Assembly: GCF_001434895.1 (NCBI RefSeq)
Contig: NZ_AZEE01000027.1
Coordinates: 384,538-448,537, forward strand
DNA: 64,000 bases
Direction of reading: 5' to 3'
Source of the DNA: Secundilactobacillus odoratitofui DSM 19909 = JCM 15043
GTDB lineage: Bacteria; Bacillota; Bacilli; Lactobacillales; Lactobacillaceae
How positions within the stretch are numbered: position 1 is the first letter of the stretch; each line of letters starts with the position of its first letter. A program made the position numbers and the translations under genes. Below, in pieces: positions 1 to 7,305 of this stretch. The notes beneath the pieces were generated by a model, which made no database searches, was not told where the DNA came from, and saw nothing but the letters and a program-made list of their open reading frames with translations.

Positions 1-119
1 ACATCCGTATAGAAAAACAATAAATAAGTGGTCATCACTTGAAAGACTAAGTTATCGGCTGCATCGCTTAACCCATAACTGATTCGTTCAGGCCACTTTG
101 TTTGCCAAGCCTGTTTCAA
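1..119 (-). CDS. GPH-family sugar:cation symporter, N-terminal fragment
   Basis: First 39 residues of a membrane transporter that runs off the left edge. The minus strand read from a TTG at 119 gives the motif ERISYGLSDAADNL followed by the start of a first membrane helix (MTTYLLFFYTD). This is the usual opening of glycoside-pentoside-hexuronide:cation symporters (MelB-like), which import sugars or glycosides with H+ or Na+. The TTG start is chosen because GGTGA lies six bases upstream and an in-frame TGA just before it. It begins 15 bases after the stop of the YagU-like gene, so the two may be cotranscribed. The substrate cannot be told from this fragment. Confidence 0.7.
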   Translation of the reverse strand, partial: MKQAWQTKWPERISYGLSDAADNLVFQVMTTYLLFFYTD

Positions 120-134
120 AACTGGTCACCAACT

Positions 135-632
135 TTATTTTGAATTGGTAAGTTCGTGATAGAGTTCATCACTGATAATGTGATTCGTCCACATCCAGGC
201 CATGTGACCCAACGCTTCTGAAAAATGTTCTTCGGCTGGTTGATCCTTAGCACTTGGGACAGTCTGCATCGCAGGCATGATACCGAGATGAAATGCCCCC
301 CACACGCCCAAACCAAATAAGGTTCCTTGAGCCGTCCGAATACTTGGCGCATAGTGACCAGCCACGCTATACAGCACGCCAAACGTTGTTGAAAACCCAA
401 AGTGAATCAAATAGCTTACCCAAGGTAACTTCTCACCCGAATAGGTGTACGTTGCATGGGTCACCGCAGCTGGCACCCCAGCCTGTTCAAGTAACCGCTG
501 AGGCGGATTAGTCTGGTTTCGAGCTGCCGTTCGCGGTGGTAAGATGTTCTCCCAGCCGAGTTTAACGAGTCCCGACACCACACCTGCAGCTGTACCAGCA
601 ATAATTGCTGCTTTTAAATTAACTTGTGCCAT
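135..632 (-). CDS. YagU-like DUF1440 membrane protein
   Basis: 165-residue protein resembling the YagU/DUF1440 family of small inner-membrane proteins, linked in E. coli to acid resistance. It shows several hydrophobic stretches: near residues 5-25 (AAIIAGTAAGVVSGLVKLGW), one in the middle (YLIHFGFSTTFGVLYSVAGH) and a Gly-rich one (TLFGLGVWGAFHLGIMP), then a His/Trp-rich tail (GHMAWMWTNHIISDELYHEL). The start is one of two adjacent ATGs at 635 and 632; the second sits seven bases after AAGGGGG and is preferred. Family assignment rests on overall pattern, and the molecular function is unknown. It lies just upstream of the truncated symporter gene. Confidence 0.75.
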   Translation of the reverse strand: MAQVNLKAAIIAGTAAGVVSGLVKLGWENILPPRTAARNQTNPPQRLLEQAGVPAAVTHATYTYSGEKLPWVSYLIHFGFSTTFGVLYSVAGHYAPSIRTAQGTLFGLGVWGAFHLGIMPAMQTVPSAKDQPAEEHFSEALGHMAWMWTNHIISDELYHELTNSK

Positions 633-760
633 CATGCATCCCCCTTTATTATTTACGCTTTCTAGCATACCAGTTGTGGACAATTTAGTTTAGTCGAAAG
701 TCTTGTTATTTACCTCACAACTCAAAAATTCATCGGTACCGTTACTCAACTTGCTGTTAA

Positions 761-798
761 AAAACGGTCGCAGCCAAAATTTCGGCTACAACCGTTTT
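761..798 (-). terminator. Terminator after glpK
   Basis: Imperfect hairpin: AAAACGGT at 761-768 pairs with ACCGTTTT at 791-798, with a second helix AGCC/GGCT inside. On the minus strand it is followed by a T run, which fits a rho-independent terminator about 25 bases after the glycerol kinase stop. Confidence 0.75.
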
Positions 799-823
799 AT
801 TCGTGATCAAGCACCACCATCAC

Positions 824-2338
824 TTAATGTTTAACTTTAAACGCCCGCGTCGCGTCAATTGCAACGTGCCAGCCATCGTACAGACGCTGACGCTTCTCTT
901 CTGCCATGTCGGGTTCAAACGTTCGTCCTGCTGCGTGGATCTGGGTAACTTCATCTAAATTCTGCCAGTAACCAACTGCTAGTCCAGCGCAAATGGCGGC
1001 ACCCAGTGCAGTAGTCTCCTCTTCGCTAGAACGAATGATTGGCAAGTTCAAAATGTCAGCTTGGAATTGCATCAAGTATCGATTTCGGGATGCACCGCCA
1101 TCAGCTAGCACCTCCATGACTGGCATTTCGGTATCCTGCCGCATTGTTTCGATGATATCGCGAGTCTGATAAGCAATGGACTGCAAAGTGGCCTTCACAA
1201 AATCACTGCGATTCGTACCACGAGTCAACCCAAATACTGCACCCCGTGCATCTTGATCCCAGTATGGTGCACCCAACCCGTTAAAGGCGGGCACCACATA
1301 GACCTCATCATTATTGGTTGAAGCCATCGCAACTTGTCGAGATTGAGGCACGTTATCAATGATCTTCATGCTCTCATGGAGCCAGTTCACCGCAGTTCCG
1401 GCGACGAAAATTGACCCTTCGAGAGCGTAAGTCATGTGACCGTCCAAGTCATAGGCAATCGTCGTTAACAGTTTATGATCAGAAAATTGTGGCTTCGACC
1501 CAGTATTCATCATAATAAAGGCGCCGTCGCCATAGGTATTTTTAACTTCACCAGATTTAAACGCCATTTGACCAATTAGGGCGGCCTGTTGGTCACCGAC
1601 TAACCCACAAATTGGCACTTCAACCCCGTAAAACTGGTAATTTTTAGTCGTGCCGTACACCTCTGAACACGAACGAATCTCAGGTAGTAGTTGCTTCGGA
1701 ATATTCAGCAATTTTAAAATTTCATCATCCCAGTTTAAATCATGAATGTTAAACATCATGGTTCGACTGGCATTGGTGTAATCAGTAATGTGTAGCTGAC
1801 CGTCTGATAGCTTCCAGGTCAACCAGCTATCGATGGTTCCCATCAACAGCTCGCCTTTTTCGGCCCGTTCTTGCGCGCCAGGAACGTTATCTAACAACCA
1901 CCGCACCTTAGTTGCTGAGAAGTAAGAATCAATCACGAGACCCGTATGCTCATGAATGAGTTCCTCATAACCATCTGCCACCATCTGCTTAGCAATGGGC
2001 GCAGTCTGTTTAGATAACCAGCCAATCGCATGGTAAATTGGTTGACCGGTTTTTTTATCCCAAATCACCGTGGTTTCACGTTGACTCGAAATACCAATAC
2101 CATCAATGTATTCCGGGTGCACCCCAGCATCGATCAGCGCAGTCGCAATAACCGACTGCACTGAATTCCAGATTTCGTTGGCATCCTGTTCAACCCAACC
2201 GTTGTGCGGATAATATTGTGGGAAAGTCTTTTGGCTCTCAATCACCTTGCGTCCCGAATGGTCAAACAGCATTGCCCGTGTAACGGACGTACCTTGGTCA
2301 ATTGCGAGAATATAATGTTCCGGCTCCTTCATTGCCAT
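824..2338 (-). CDS. glpK: Glycerol kinase
   Basis: 504-residue FGGY-family kinase that phosphorylates glycerol to glycerol 3-phosphate with ATP in the cytoplasm. Visible are the N-terminal phosphate-binding loop ([10 protein letters not shown], residues 14-23), glycerol contacts (RE at 87-88, the Trp in AIGW, Tyr in DSYFS, Asp in GDQQAAL) and the C-terminal FGGY signature ([16 protein letters not shown]). Length is normal. The start ATG at 2338 follows GGAGG at a rather long distance of about 12 bases. An odd point is the motif YQFYG around residue 235, where HPr-phosphorylated Firmicute enzymes usually carry a histidine. No glpD or glpF lies next to it; the neighbours are unrelated. A cre site lies just upstream. 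Confidence 0.95.
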   Translation of the reverse strand: MAMKEPEHYILAIDQGTSVTRAMLFDHSGRKVIESQKTFPQYYPHNGWVEQDANEIWNSVQSVIATALIDAGVHPEYIDGIGISSQRETTVIWDKKTGQPIYHAIGWLSKQTAPIAKQMVADGYEELIHEHTGLVIDSYFSATKVRWLLDNVPGAQERAEKGELLMGTIDSWLTWKLSDGQLHITDYTNASRTMMFNIHDLNWDDEILKLLNIPKQLLPEIRSCSEVYGTTKNYQFYGVEVPICGLVGDQQAALIGQMAFKSGEVKNTYGDGAFIMMNTGSKPQFSDHKLLTTIAYDLDGHMTYALEGSIFVAGTAVNWLHESMKIIDNVPQSRQVAMASTNNDEVYVVPAFNGLGAPYWDQDARGAVFGLTRGTNRSDFVKATLQSIAYQTRDIIETMRQDTEMPVMEVLADGGASRNRYLMQFQADILNLPIIRSSEEETTALGAAICAGLAVGYWQNLDEVTQIHAAGRTFEPDMAEEKRQRLYDGWHVAIDATRAFKVKH

Positions 2339-2368
2339 ATCGATTCAATACCTCCAGCTTTGTGATTA

Positions 2369-2382
2369 CGAAAACGTTTTCA
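2369..2382. promoter_or_regulatory. cre site (CcpA operator) upstream of glpK
   Basis: CGAAAACGTTTTCA at 2369-2382 (TGAAAACGTTTTCG on the glpK strand) matches the catabolite-responsive element consensus TGWAANCGNTNWCA at 13 of 14 positions and is nearly palindromic. On the minus strand a likely promoter, TTGTGA and TAGTTT with a 17-base spacer, ends just upstream of it. CcpA bound here would block initiation, as expected for a glycerol gene under glucose repression. Confidence 0.75.
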
Positions 2383-2461
2383 AAACTAGCTTTACTTTAT
2401 CACATTCACAAAGTACATGTCATTAACGAGCGTTTAAATTTTACTTAAGCATCTGGTGATA

Positions 2462-2548
2462 TTGACATAATATCGATGTGATTTATATTAAAGAATCAAT
2501 GCCAACTACTGAAATTTGCTTGACTTAGACCTCAGTTTAAGTGATATC
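2462..2548 (+). promoter_or_regulatory. Two candidate promoters for the acetyltransferase gene
   Basis: TTGACA at 2462-2467 and TATATT at 2484-2489 are separated by 16 bases. A second pair, TTGACT at 2520-2525 and GATATC at 2543-2548, is 17 bases apart and nearer the gene. Either could drive the gene starting at 2573. Confidence 0.5.
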
Positions 2549-2572
2549 TTTAAACTTGAAAGGACTGGTTAG

Positions 2573-3136
2573 ATGTCTTCTGAATTAGAGAAACTCATTG
2601 CTGGAGAATGGTACTGTTTTACTGATGAAGCGGTCGCTGCAAGAAAAGCCCGTGCAGCAAAGCTTTGTCAGGAATTCAACGCCATTCCCGCAACACAACC
2701 GGAAAAACAAACCGAAAAGGTACAAGAAATTTTTGGCAGTTATGGTGAAAACATTTCCGTTCAAGCCAACTTTAACTGTGATTACGGCAAAAATATTCAC
2801 GTTGGTCACGATTTCTTAAGTAACTACAATTTAACGATTCTTGATATAGCGCCCGTCAACATTGGCAATAATGTGATGATTGGACCTAACTGTGGTATCT
2901 ATACTGTCAACCACCCCATGACGGCTAAAGGACGTCGTCAATACCTGGCACAAGCAAAACCCGTAACGATTGGCAACGATGTGTGGTTCGGTGGCTCTGT
3001 CACCGTATTACCTGGCGTTACGATCGGTAACAATGTAGTCGTTGCTGCCGGTGCAGTCGTCACTCACGATGTGCCAGACAATACGCTCGTTGCTGGTGTG
3101 CCGGCTAAGGCTATTCGGCAGTTGACGGAGGAGTAA
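2573..3136 (+). CDS. Maltose/galactoside O-acetyltransferase family protein
   Basis: 187-residue left-handed beta-helix acetyltransferase of the Maa/LacA/NodL group, which moves acetyl from acetyl-CoA to a sugar hydroxyl. The N-terminal Maa segment (residues 5-60, beginning EKLIAGEWYCF) precedes hexapeptide repeats such as IGNNVMIGPNCGIY. The catalytic histidine is in YTVNHPM, and the usual end VAGVPAKAIRQL is present. Length is typical. The ATG at 2573 follows GAAAGGA at good spacing. It is a single gene with its own promoters and ends in the HPE hairpin shared with the convergent small gene. The true acceptor sugar cannot be deduced. Confidence 0.9.
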   Translation: MSSELEKLIAGEWYCFTDEAVAARKARAAKLCQEFNAIPATQPEKQTEKVQEIFGSYGENISVQANFNCDYGKNIHVGHDFLSNYNLTILDIAPVNIGNNVMIGPNCGIYTVNHPMTAKGRRQYLAQAKPVTIGNDVWFGGSVTVLPGVTIGNNVVVAAGAVVTHDVPDNTLVAGVPAKAIRQLTEE

Positions 3137-3173
3137 GATTAGTTGCGGCGCTTTGCCATTATCTAGTCGAAAC

Positions 3174-3285
3174 GCGAAAAATGAAACAGCACCCGGCCGT
3201 ATAACAACGCCCACCATAAAAACCAAGTTCGGGTTTTTATGGTGGGCGTTATTATACTCTGGGTGCTACCCGTTTCATTTTTTGC
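3174..3285. repeat. HPE hairpin element, copy 1
   Basis: Long hairpin between convergent genes. Outer helix H1: 14 bases at 3174-3187 pair with 3272-3285, with one G-T wobble. Helix H2: AGCACCC 3188-3194 with GGGTGCT 3261-3267. A 4-base bulge ACCC lies at 3268-3271. The internal loop is GGCCG 3195-3199 opposite CTCT 3257-3260. Helix H3 begins TATAA/TTATA and is capped by the loop AAGTTCG. It can end transcription in both directions. It shares the internal loop and bulge with copies at 7.2, 28.7 and 62.5 kb. A 15-base flank at 3157-3171 recurs exactly at 23419-23433. Confidence 0.85.
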
Positions 3286-3286
3286 T

Positions 3287-3544
3287 CTATCTCTTTATCT
3301 TCACCCGCACATCAGCTGGTTTATCCGTGTCCGTTGGGTGGAGTTCTTCTTGATAGTCAAAATCTGCTTTTTGGAAATAGTTCTTTACTTCCGCGTTAAC
3401 GGTTTCGAGGCTCCGCGTATCATTGTCCTGTTGCTTGATCAACAATGTATATTCGTTGGCGTCTTCGTCAGCGTTTTCAAATTCGTAGATCACTGCTACC
3501 GTGTTCAGAATCTCTTGAATTAACTGTCGTTCTGTCATTGCCAT
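3287..3544 (-). CDS. Small acidic protein of unknown function
   Basis: 85-residue soluble protein with no recognised domain; it is acidic in the middle and ends in a basic tail (VRVKIKR). The pattern suggests an N-terminal helix (ERQLIQEILNTVAVIYEFE) and a mixed C-terminal part. AGAGGT nine bases before the ATG at 3544 supports the start. It stands alone, convergent with the acetyltransferase gene, and its stop codon lies two bases beyond the HPE hairpin. A CopY/BlaI-like box lies 30 bases upstream. I do not recognise the family. Confidence 0.75.
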   Translation of the reverse strand: MAMTERQLIQEILNTVAVIYEFENADEDANEYTLLIKQQDNDTRSLETVNAEVKNYFQKADFDYQEELHPTDTDKPADVRVKIKR

Positions 3545-3568
3545 TTTTTCTACCTCTATTTAAATTTA

Positions 3569-3587
3569 GTTACATTACAAATGTAAC
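3569..3587. promoter_or_regulatory. Inverted repeat containing a CopY/BlaI-type box
   Basis: GTTACATT and AATGTAAC flank a 3-base spacer in a perfect inverted repeat. Offset inside it, TACAAATGTA at 3576-3585 matches TACAnnTGTA, the box bound by CopY and related BlaI/MecI repressors. It lies between the divergent small gene (start 3544) and the amidotransferase (start 3694). Confidence 0.45.
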
Positions 3588-3693
3588 GCTGATTGCTCCG
3601 AATGTTAAGTCAGCCGCGTGCAACAATTGCTTTTTGCGCCGATATCTGCTAACGTTGTCTCATCATAATCACATAATTTAAGGGGGAATTGTT

Positions 3694-4431
3694 TTGCGAC
3701 CACGAATCGCTTTACCGGCTGATACACTTGCCGAAGCTACTAATATCATAAATGAACGCAACGCTGCGTTCGCACCACGCCCCGCCATCGAAGCCGTCGT
3801 GAAGGCCGGTGGTGTCCCCGTTATTTTTCCCAGTGTCGATCCAAAGGACGTTACCGATTACATGGATCTGTTCGACGGCGTTGCCTTTTTAGGCGGCTAT
3901 GACGTTGACCCCACCTTCTACGGTGAAGAACCTCGTGAAAAGCTAGGTGTTACATATCGAAAACGCGATTTGTTTGAAATTGAATTATTGAAACAGTCAG
4001 TCGCCAAAGGTAAAGCCATTTTCGGCATCTGCCGTGGGCTTCAGTTAATCAACATCGGCCTTGGCGGTACCGTTTACCAAGATCTCTCACAAAACCCGCA
4101 TGCCACCTTGAAGCACTCTCAGGAGGCGGCTGGTAATATGCCTTCTCATCACGTATCGGTCGCACCGGATAGTCGGTTGTTCAAGATTGTCGGTGAACGA
4201 CCTTACGTTAACTCTCGACACCACGAAGCCATTAAGGACGTTGCACCAAGCTTACAAATCACCGCTCGTGCAGATGATCAAGTTGTTGAAGCAGTGGAAT
4301 CAATTGATAATGATCAAATTCTGGCCGTACAATGGCATCCTGAAAACATGTACAAGCACCACGACGACTCAAAGGCACTCTTTGCGGATTTAGTTGCCCG
4401 CAGTCTCAAAGTTGCCCAGCGAACACGTTAA
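3694..4431 (+). CDS. Class I glutamine amidotransferase, PuuD-like gamma-glutamyl hydrolase
   Basis: 245-residue peptidase C26 family protein. Relatives hydrolyse gamma-glutamyl-gamma-aminobutyrate or similar gamma-glutamyl amides in the cytoplasm. The nucleophile Cys113 sits in FGICRGLQ, and the His-Glu pair is in AVQWHPE near residue 226. GGYDVDP at 67-73 is the family's oxyanion region. The start is TTG at 3694, seven bases after AGGGGG. It is a single gene ending in a strong two-way terminator. The exact substrate is uncertain; polyamine genes are not nearby. Confidence 0.88.
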   Translation: MRPRIALPADTLAEATNIINERNAAFAPRPAIEAVVKAGGVPVIFPSVDPKDVTDYMDLFDGVAFLGGYDVDPTFYGEEPREKLGVTYRKRDLFEIELLKQSVAKGKAIFGICRGLQLINIGLGGTVYQDLSQNPHATLKHSQEAAGNMPSHHVSVAPDSRLFKIVGERPYVNSRHHEAIKDVAPSLQITARADDQVVEAVESIDNDQILAVQWHPENMYKHHDDSKALFADLVARSLKVAQRTR

Positions 4432-4435
4432 TCAA

Positions 4436-4482
4436 TTAAGGCACTGTCACGTCACAGCAATTGTGAGGTAACAGTGCCTTAA
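4436..4482. terminator. Bidirectional terminator
   Basis: TAAGGCACTGT near 4437 pairs with ACAGTGCCTTA at 4471-4481, with an inner helix TCACA/TGTGA. It serves the amidotransferase gene and the convergent hydrolase gene. Confidence 0.85.
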
Positions 4483-4483
4483 T

Positions 4484-5356
4484 TTATTTAAACATTTGCT
4501 GTAATCGATGAAAAACTTGGTGGCTTTCAGGTAGCCCGTGCCACAGCAAAAAATCGTGCAGCATGTTTTTAAGTTCATGTACGTCGACTTGCGTACCATC
4601 CGCCTGTTTCAATTTTTCCGCCAATATCTGGTGATCCGGCAATAATAGTTCAGTAGTCCCATACCACAAACTAATTTCACCCAGATGATCAAGTTCGCCG
4701 TTAATTGGACTCACGAGCGGATCTTCTAACACTAAATTACCAGCATAGTTAGCCGCCACCGTGCGCATGGCCTGAAGTGGTAACTCAGGATCACCTTGAT
4801 TTCGTGCCTCAATTTCTGGATCTCGCATGGCCAAGTCTGCCCACGGTGAAATCAGAAGTGTTCCCTTCGGCATCGGTAACTGCTTAGCACGCAATTGTTG
4901 CAGCAATACTAAAGCGAGCCCCGCCCCTGAAGAATCGCCCAGCCAATAAAAGTAATCATCGGGATACGCAAGTTGTAACTCTTGATAAGCTTCAAGCGCT
5001 GCCGGCACTGTTTGGACTGCCGTACTCTCCGGTGCCAGCGGAAAATCAACCATTGTTGCAGTGGCACCCAATTTATCCGCAATCAGTTCCATCCACTGAC
5101 GGTGACTCTCAGTTGTGGGAACAGTGTAGGCACCACCATGAAAAATAACCACGTGCTGATGTGTTGGTTCGGTTGGCATTAATGTCACCAAGCGACTATT
5201 TGGCAGCGGCACTGTCCGGACCTGGTCGGGTTGTTTAAATTTACCCGGTGCCAATTCATCCGTGCGCCTGCCAGGATGTAAAAAACTAGTCGCCACCTGC
5301 TGCTTTAGACGACTGCGTTTCGTCTTAAATAAGAGCCAATCTCCGCGTAAACTCAT
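4484..5356 (-). CDS. Alpha/beta hydrolase (HSL-type esterase)
   Basis: 290-residue alpha/beta-hydrolase-3 protein, probably a cytoplasmic carboxylesterase. It has the HGGAY oxyanion motif (HVVIFHGGAY), the nucleophile elbow GDSSGAG, an acid residue region near LLLPDHQ and a C-terminal histidine in NMLHDFLLWHGLP. The ATG at 5356 is preferred: AGGAGG precedes it by 12 bases and it follows the upstream stop by seven bases. A longer reading frame exists but would overlap the preceding gene. It forms a two-gene operon with the NAD(P)-binding protein. The natural ester is unknown. Confidence 0.85.
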   Translation of the reverse strand: MSLRGDWLLFKTKRSRLKQQVATSFLHPGRRTDELAPGKFKQPDQVRTVPLPNSRLVTLMPTEPTHQHVVIFHGGAYTVPTTESHRQWMELIADKLGATATMVDFPLAPESTAVQTVPAALEAYQELQLAYPDDYFYWLGDSSGAGLALVLLQQLRAKQLPMPKGTLLISPWADLAMRDPEIEARNQGDPELPLQAMRTVAANYAGNLVLEDPLVSPINGELDHLGEISLWYGTTELLLPDHQILAEKLKQADGTQVDVHELKNMLHDFLLWHGLPESHQVFHRLQQMFK

Positions 5357-5363
5357 TGCTTTG

Positions 5364-6014
5364 CTAATCCTCCTGATTCCGAACAGTAAACCGTTCTCGT
5401 CGATGCTGCGGCGCTTCGATCTCATCTAAGATAGCAAGCGCCATATTGCCGTTTGATAATTCTGATTTGCCAGCCGAATCAAACATGATTTCATCAGTAC
5501 CCATCACGTACCCAGTAGTTGGACCAGGGCCAAAATTACGTTGTGGGGAAATGGCGACCCAATCCACATTATCGATCATTTGTAGAAAATGATATTCGTA
5601 GGTCTGGTTTAGCGGTACACCAATCCAGTCTTCATGTCCCGGTGTTTTTAGTAATTGATCTAACAAGCGCTTGCCATCGGGCATCTTTAGACTAGCAGCG
5701 CCGATAATCAAAACCAAACGTGTAGTTGTCGTCCGCAAATCATGAACCAGCTTGGTCAGTAAATCGAGGTGCAGATAGGCAATCGGTGACCCCATCGGTA
5801 CCGCAAAGGCATCGACAACAACATCAAAATCCGTTAATTCAGCCGCTGTGAGTTCAAAAGCGTCCTTAACGAGTAAACTGGCGTCGTCACCCAACACCGC
5901 CTGGCCCTTTTCTGCGTTGCGGACAATCGCCGTTGGCTGATGACCACGCTTGAGCGCTTCTTGATAGACTGCCGAACCCGTTTTACCATTTCCGCCAATA
6001 ATCCCGATTTTCAT
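5364..6014 (-). CDS. NAD(P)-binding Rossmann protein (atypical SDR)
   Basis: 216-residue protein beginning MKIGIIGGNGKTG, a GxxGxxG dinucleotide-binding loop typical of the NmrA/YwnB-like atypical short-chain dehydrogenases. Mid-protein motifs (DFDVVVDAFAVPMGSP, LVLIIGAASL) fit the same fold. Such proteins act as NAD(P)H-dependent reductases or redox sensors. The ATG at 6014 has AAAGGA at good distance; an upstream TTG in frame would bury that site. It is the first gene of an operon with the esterase. A cre-like site lies in its promoter region. Confidence 0.82.
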   Translation of the reverse strand: MKIGIIGGNGKTGSAVYQEALKRGHQPTAIVRNAEKGQAVLGDDASLLVKDAFELTAAELTDFDVVVDAFAVPMGSPIAYLHLDLLTKLVHDLRTTTTRLVLIIGAASLKMPDGKRLLDQLLKTPGHEDWIGVPLNQTYEYHFLQMIDNVDWVAISPQRNFGPGPTTGYVMGTDEIMFDSAGKSELSNGNMALAILDEIEAPQHRRERFTVRNQED

Positions 6015-6051
6015 GCTGATCAGTCCTTTCAAAACTAAATTGTTGCAATTA

Positions 6052-6065
6052 TTATAGCGCTTTCA
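6052..6065. promoter_or_regulatory. Possible cre site
   Basis: On the minus strand the 14-mer reads TGAAAGCGCTATAA, one mismatch from the cre consensus TGWAANCGNTNWCA. It is 38 bases upstream of the NAD(P)-binding protein start, where CcpA could control the two-gene operon. Confidence 0.4.
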
Positions 6066-6180
6066 AACTTTAAACTAAAGCAAAGCACAACCACCGGCGT
6101 GCTCAAATATACACCTTGGCCCCAACTGCGTTACAATAGTTATCAGAGATTTCATTTAATCGACACAAGGAGGCTTTCCG

Positions 6181-6978
6181 ATGCAGCAAACCAATCAACG
6201 ATTACTAAAGATGGACCATGGCTACAACTTCCGTGAACTGGGTGGCTACCAAACTGCCGACGGTCACACAGTCAAGTGGCAGCGTGTGATCCGCACGGCA
6301 ACCCTCGCCTTTCTATCAAAACAAGATCAACAATCACTGGTTGACTATGGCGTTAACGTCGATATTGATTTCCGGTCTAACGCCGAAGTCGCCAAGTCCC
6401 CGGACCTCATTCCTGCGTCAATCAGTTACCACCATCTGCCCGTTTTTCCAGAGGATCAGACCGAAGTTTCAAAATCTGAGGCTGAAATAAAAGCAGAACT
6501 CGCTAAACGCGAGGAAAATGGCTATCAACATATGCTGGATACTTATCAGGAAATGATTACAACTAGCCAATCACATCAGGCTTACCAAGCCTTCTTTGCA
6601 GCCTTGCTTGCCAACACGAGTGACAAGCAAACGCTACTTTTCCATTGCACAGCTGGTAAAGACCGTACTGGTATGGGCGCTGTTTTCCTACTATCGGCAC
6701 TTGGTGTACCTCATGAACTCATTAAACAAGATTATCTACTTACCAACGAAGCACTGTCACCACTTATTACAGATCGGTTAACCAAAGCTCAAAATGAAGG
6801 GATTACGGGAACAACTCTCGAATCAATCAAGGCCCTGATGACCGTTTCAAGTGACTATTTTGATACAGCGATGGCTGCTGTTAAGGCACAGTACGGCGAT
6901 ATGGCCCACTTTTTGACGGATGCCTTGGCGCTGTCAGATCAGGACATTGCTGATTTGAAGCAACTTTACCTTGATTGA
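6181..6978 (+). CDS. Tyrosine/serine protein phosphatase
   Basis: 265-residue Y_phosphatase3-family protein with the P-loop HCTAGKDRTG (about residues 155-164), holding the catalytic Cys and Arg. The N-terminal NFRELGGY and DFRSNAE motifs are also typical. These enzymes remove phosphate from phosphotyrosine, phosphoserine or phosphoinositides. The first ATG has AAGGAGG seven bases upstream. No signal peptide is seen, so it is probably cytoplasmic. It is a single gene followed by the repeat-rich region at 7.0-7.28 kb. Confidence 0.9.
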   Translation: MQQTNQRLLKMDHGYNFRELGGYQTADGHTVKWQRVIRTATLAFLSKQDQQSLVDYGVNVDIDFRSNAEVAKSPDLIPASISYHHLPVFPEDQTEVSKSEAEIKAELAKREENGYQHMLDTYQEMITTSQSHQAYQAFFAALLANTSDKQTLLFHCTAGKDRTGMGAVFLLSALGVPHELIKQDYLLTNEALSPLITDRLTKAQNEGITGTTLESIKALMTVSSDYFDTAMAAVKAQYGDMAHFLTDALALSDQDIADLKQLYLD

Positions 6979-7012
6979 GTGGCTTGGATAGGTATATACT
7001 GGCTAATTATTT

Positions 7013-7228
7013 GTTCAGAATATTCACCTCTCTGATTTTACATTGACTAAACCCCAGATAGGCTTCCTGACTTCGTCGGGTCGTGCGACAAAGGTCAACA
7101 CCCGGCCGTGTAGACAACTTAATCAAATATTCAAGTTCAGAATATTCGCTTTTCTAATTTTACATTGACTAAACCTGCGACAAAAATCAACGACCGGCCA
7201 TGTAAGCAACATCTTCAAATATTCAAGT
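7013..7228 (+). repeat. Partial tandem duplication carrying HPE half-copies
   Basis: Two imperfect units follow each other, 7013-7134 and 7135-7228. Each starts GTTCAGAATATTC, contains TTTTACATTGACTAAACC, then GCGACAAA, a CCGGCCR motif and AAATATTCAA. The first unit has about 28 extra bases (7055-7084). The left HPE arm at 7085-7134 lacks its right partner, so it is a broken copy. The second unit leads into the complete copy at 7179-7280. No gene lies in 6979-7305. Confidence 0.75.
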
Positions 7229-7280
7229 TCAGAATATTCGAAGATGTTGCTTACACTCTGGTCGTTAACCGATTTTTGTC
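7179..7280. repeat. HPE hairpin element, copy 2
   Basis: H1: GACAAAAATC 7179-7188 pairs perfectly with GATTTTTGTC 7271-7280. H2: AACGACC 7189-7195 with GGTCGTT 7260-7266. Bulge AACC 7267-7270. Internal loop GGCCA 7196-7200 opposite CTCT 7256-7259. H3 starts TGTA/TACA and is capped by AAGTTCA. It lies only 25 bases upstream of the hydrolase start at 7306, so it sits in that gene's leader unless a promoter hides inside it. Confidence 0.85.
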
Positions 7281-7305
7281 TCACTCTAAATAATAGGAGA
7301 CCGCA

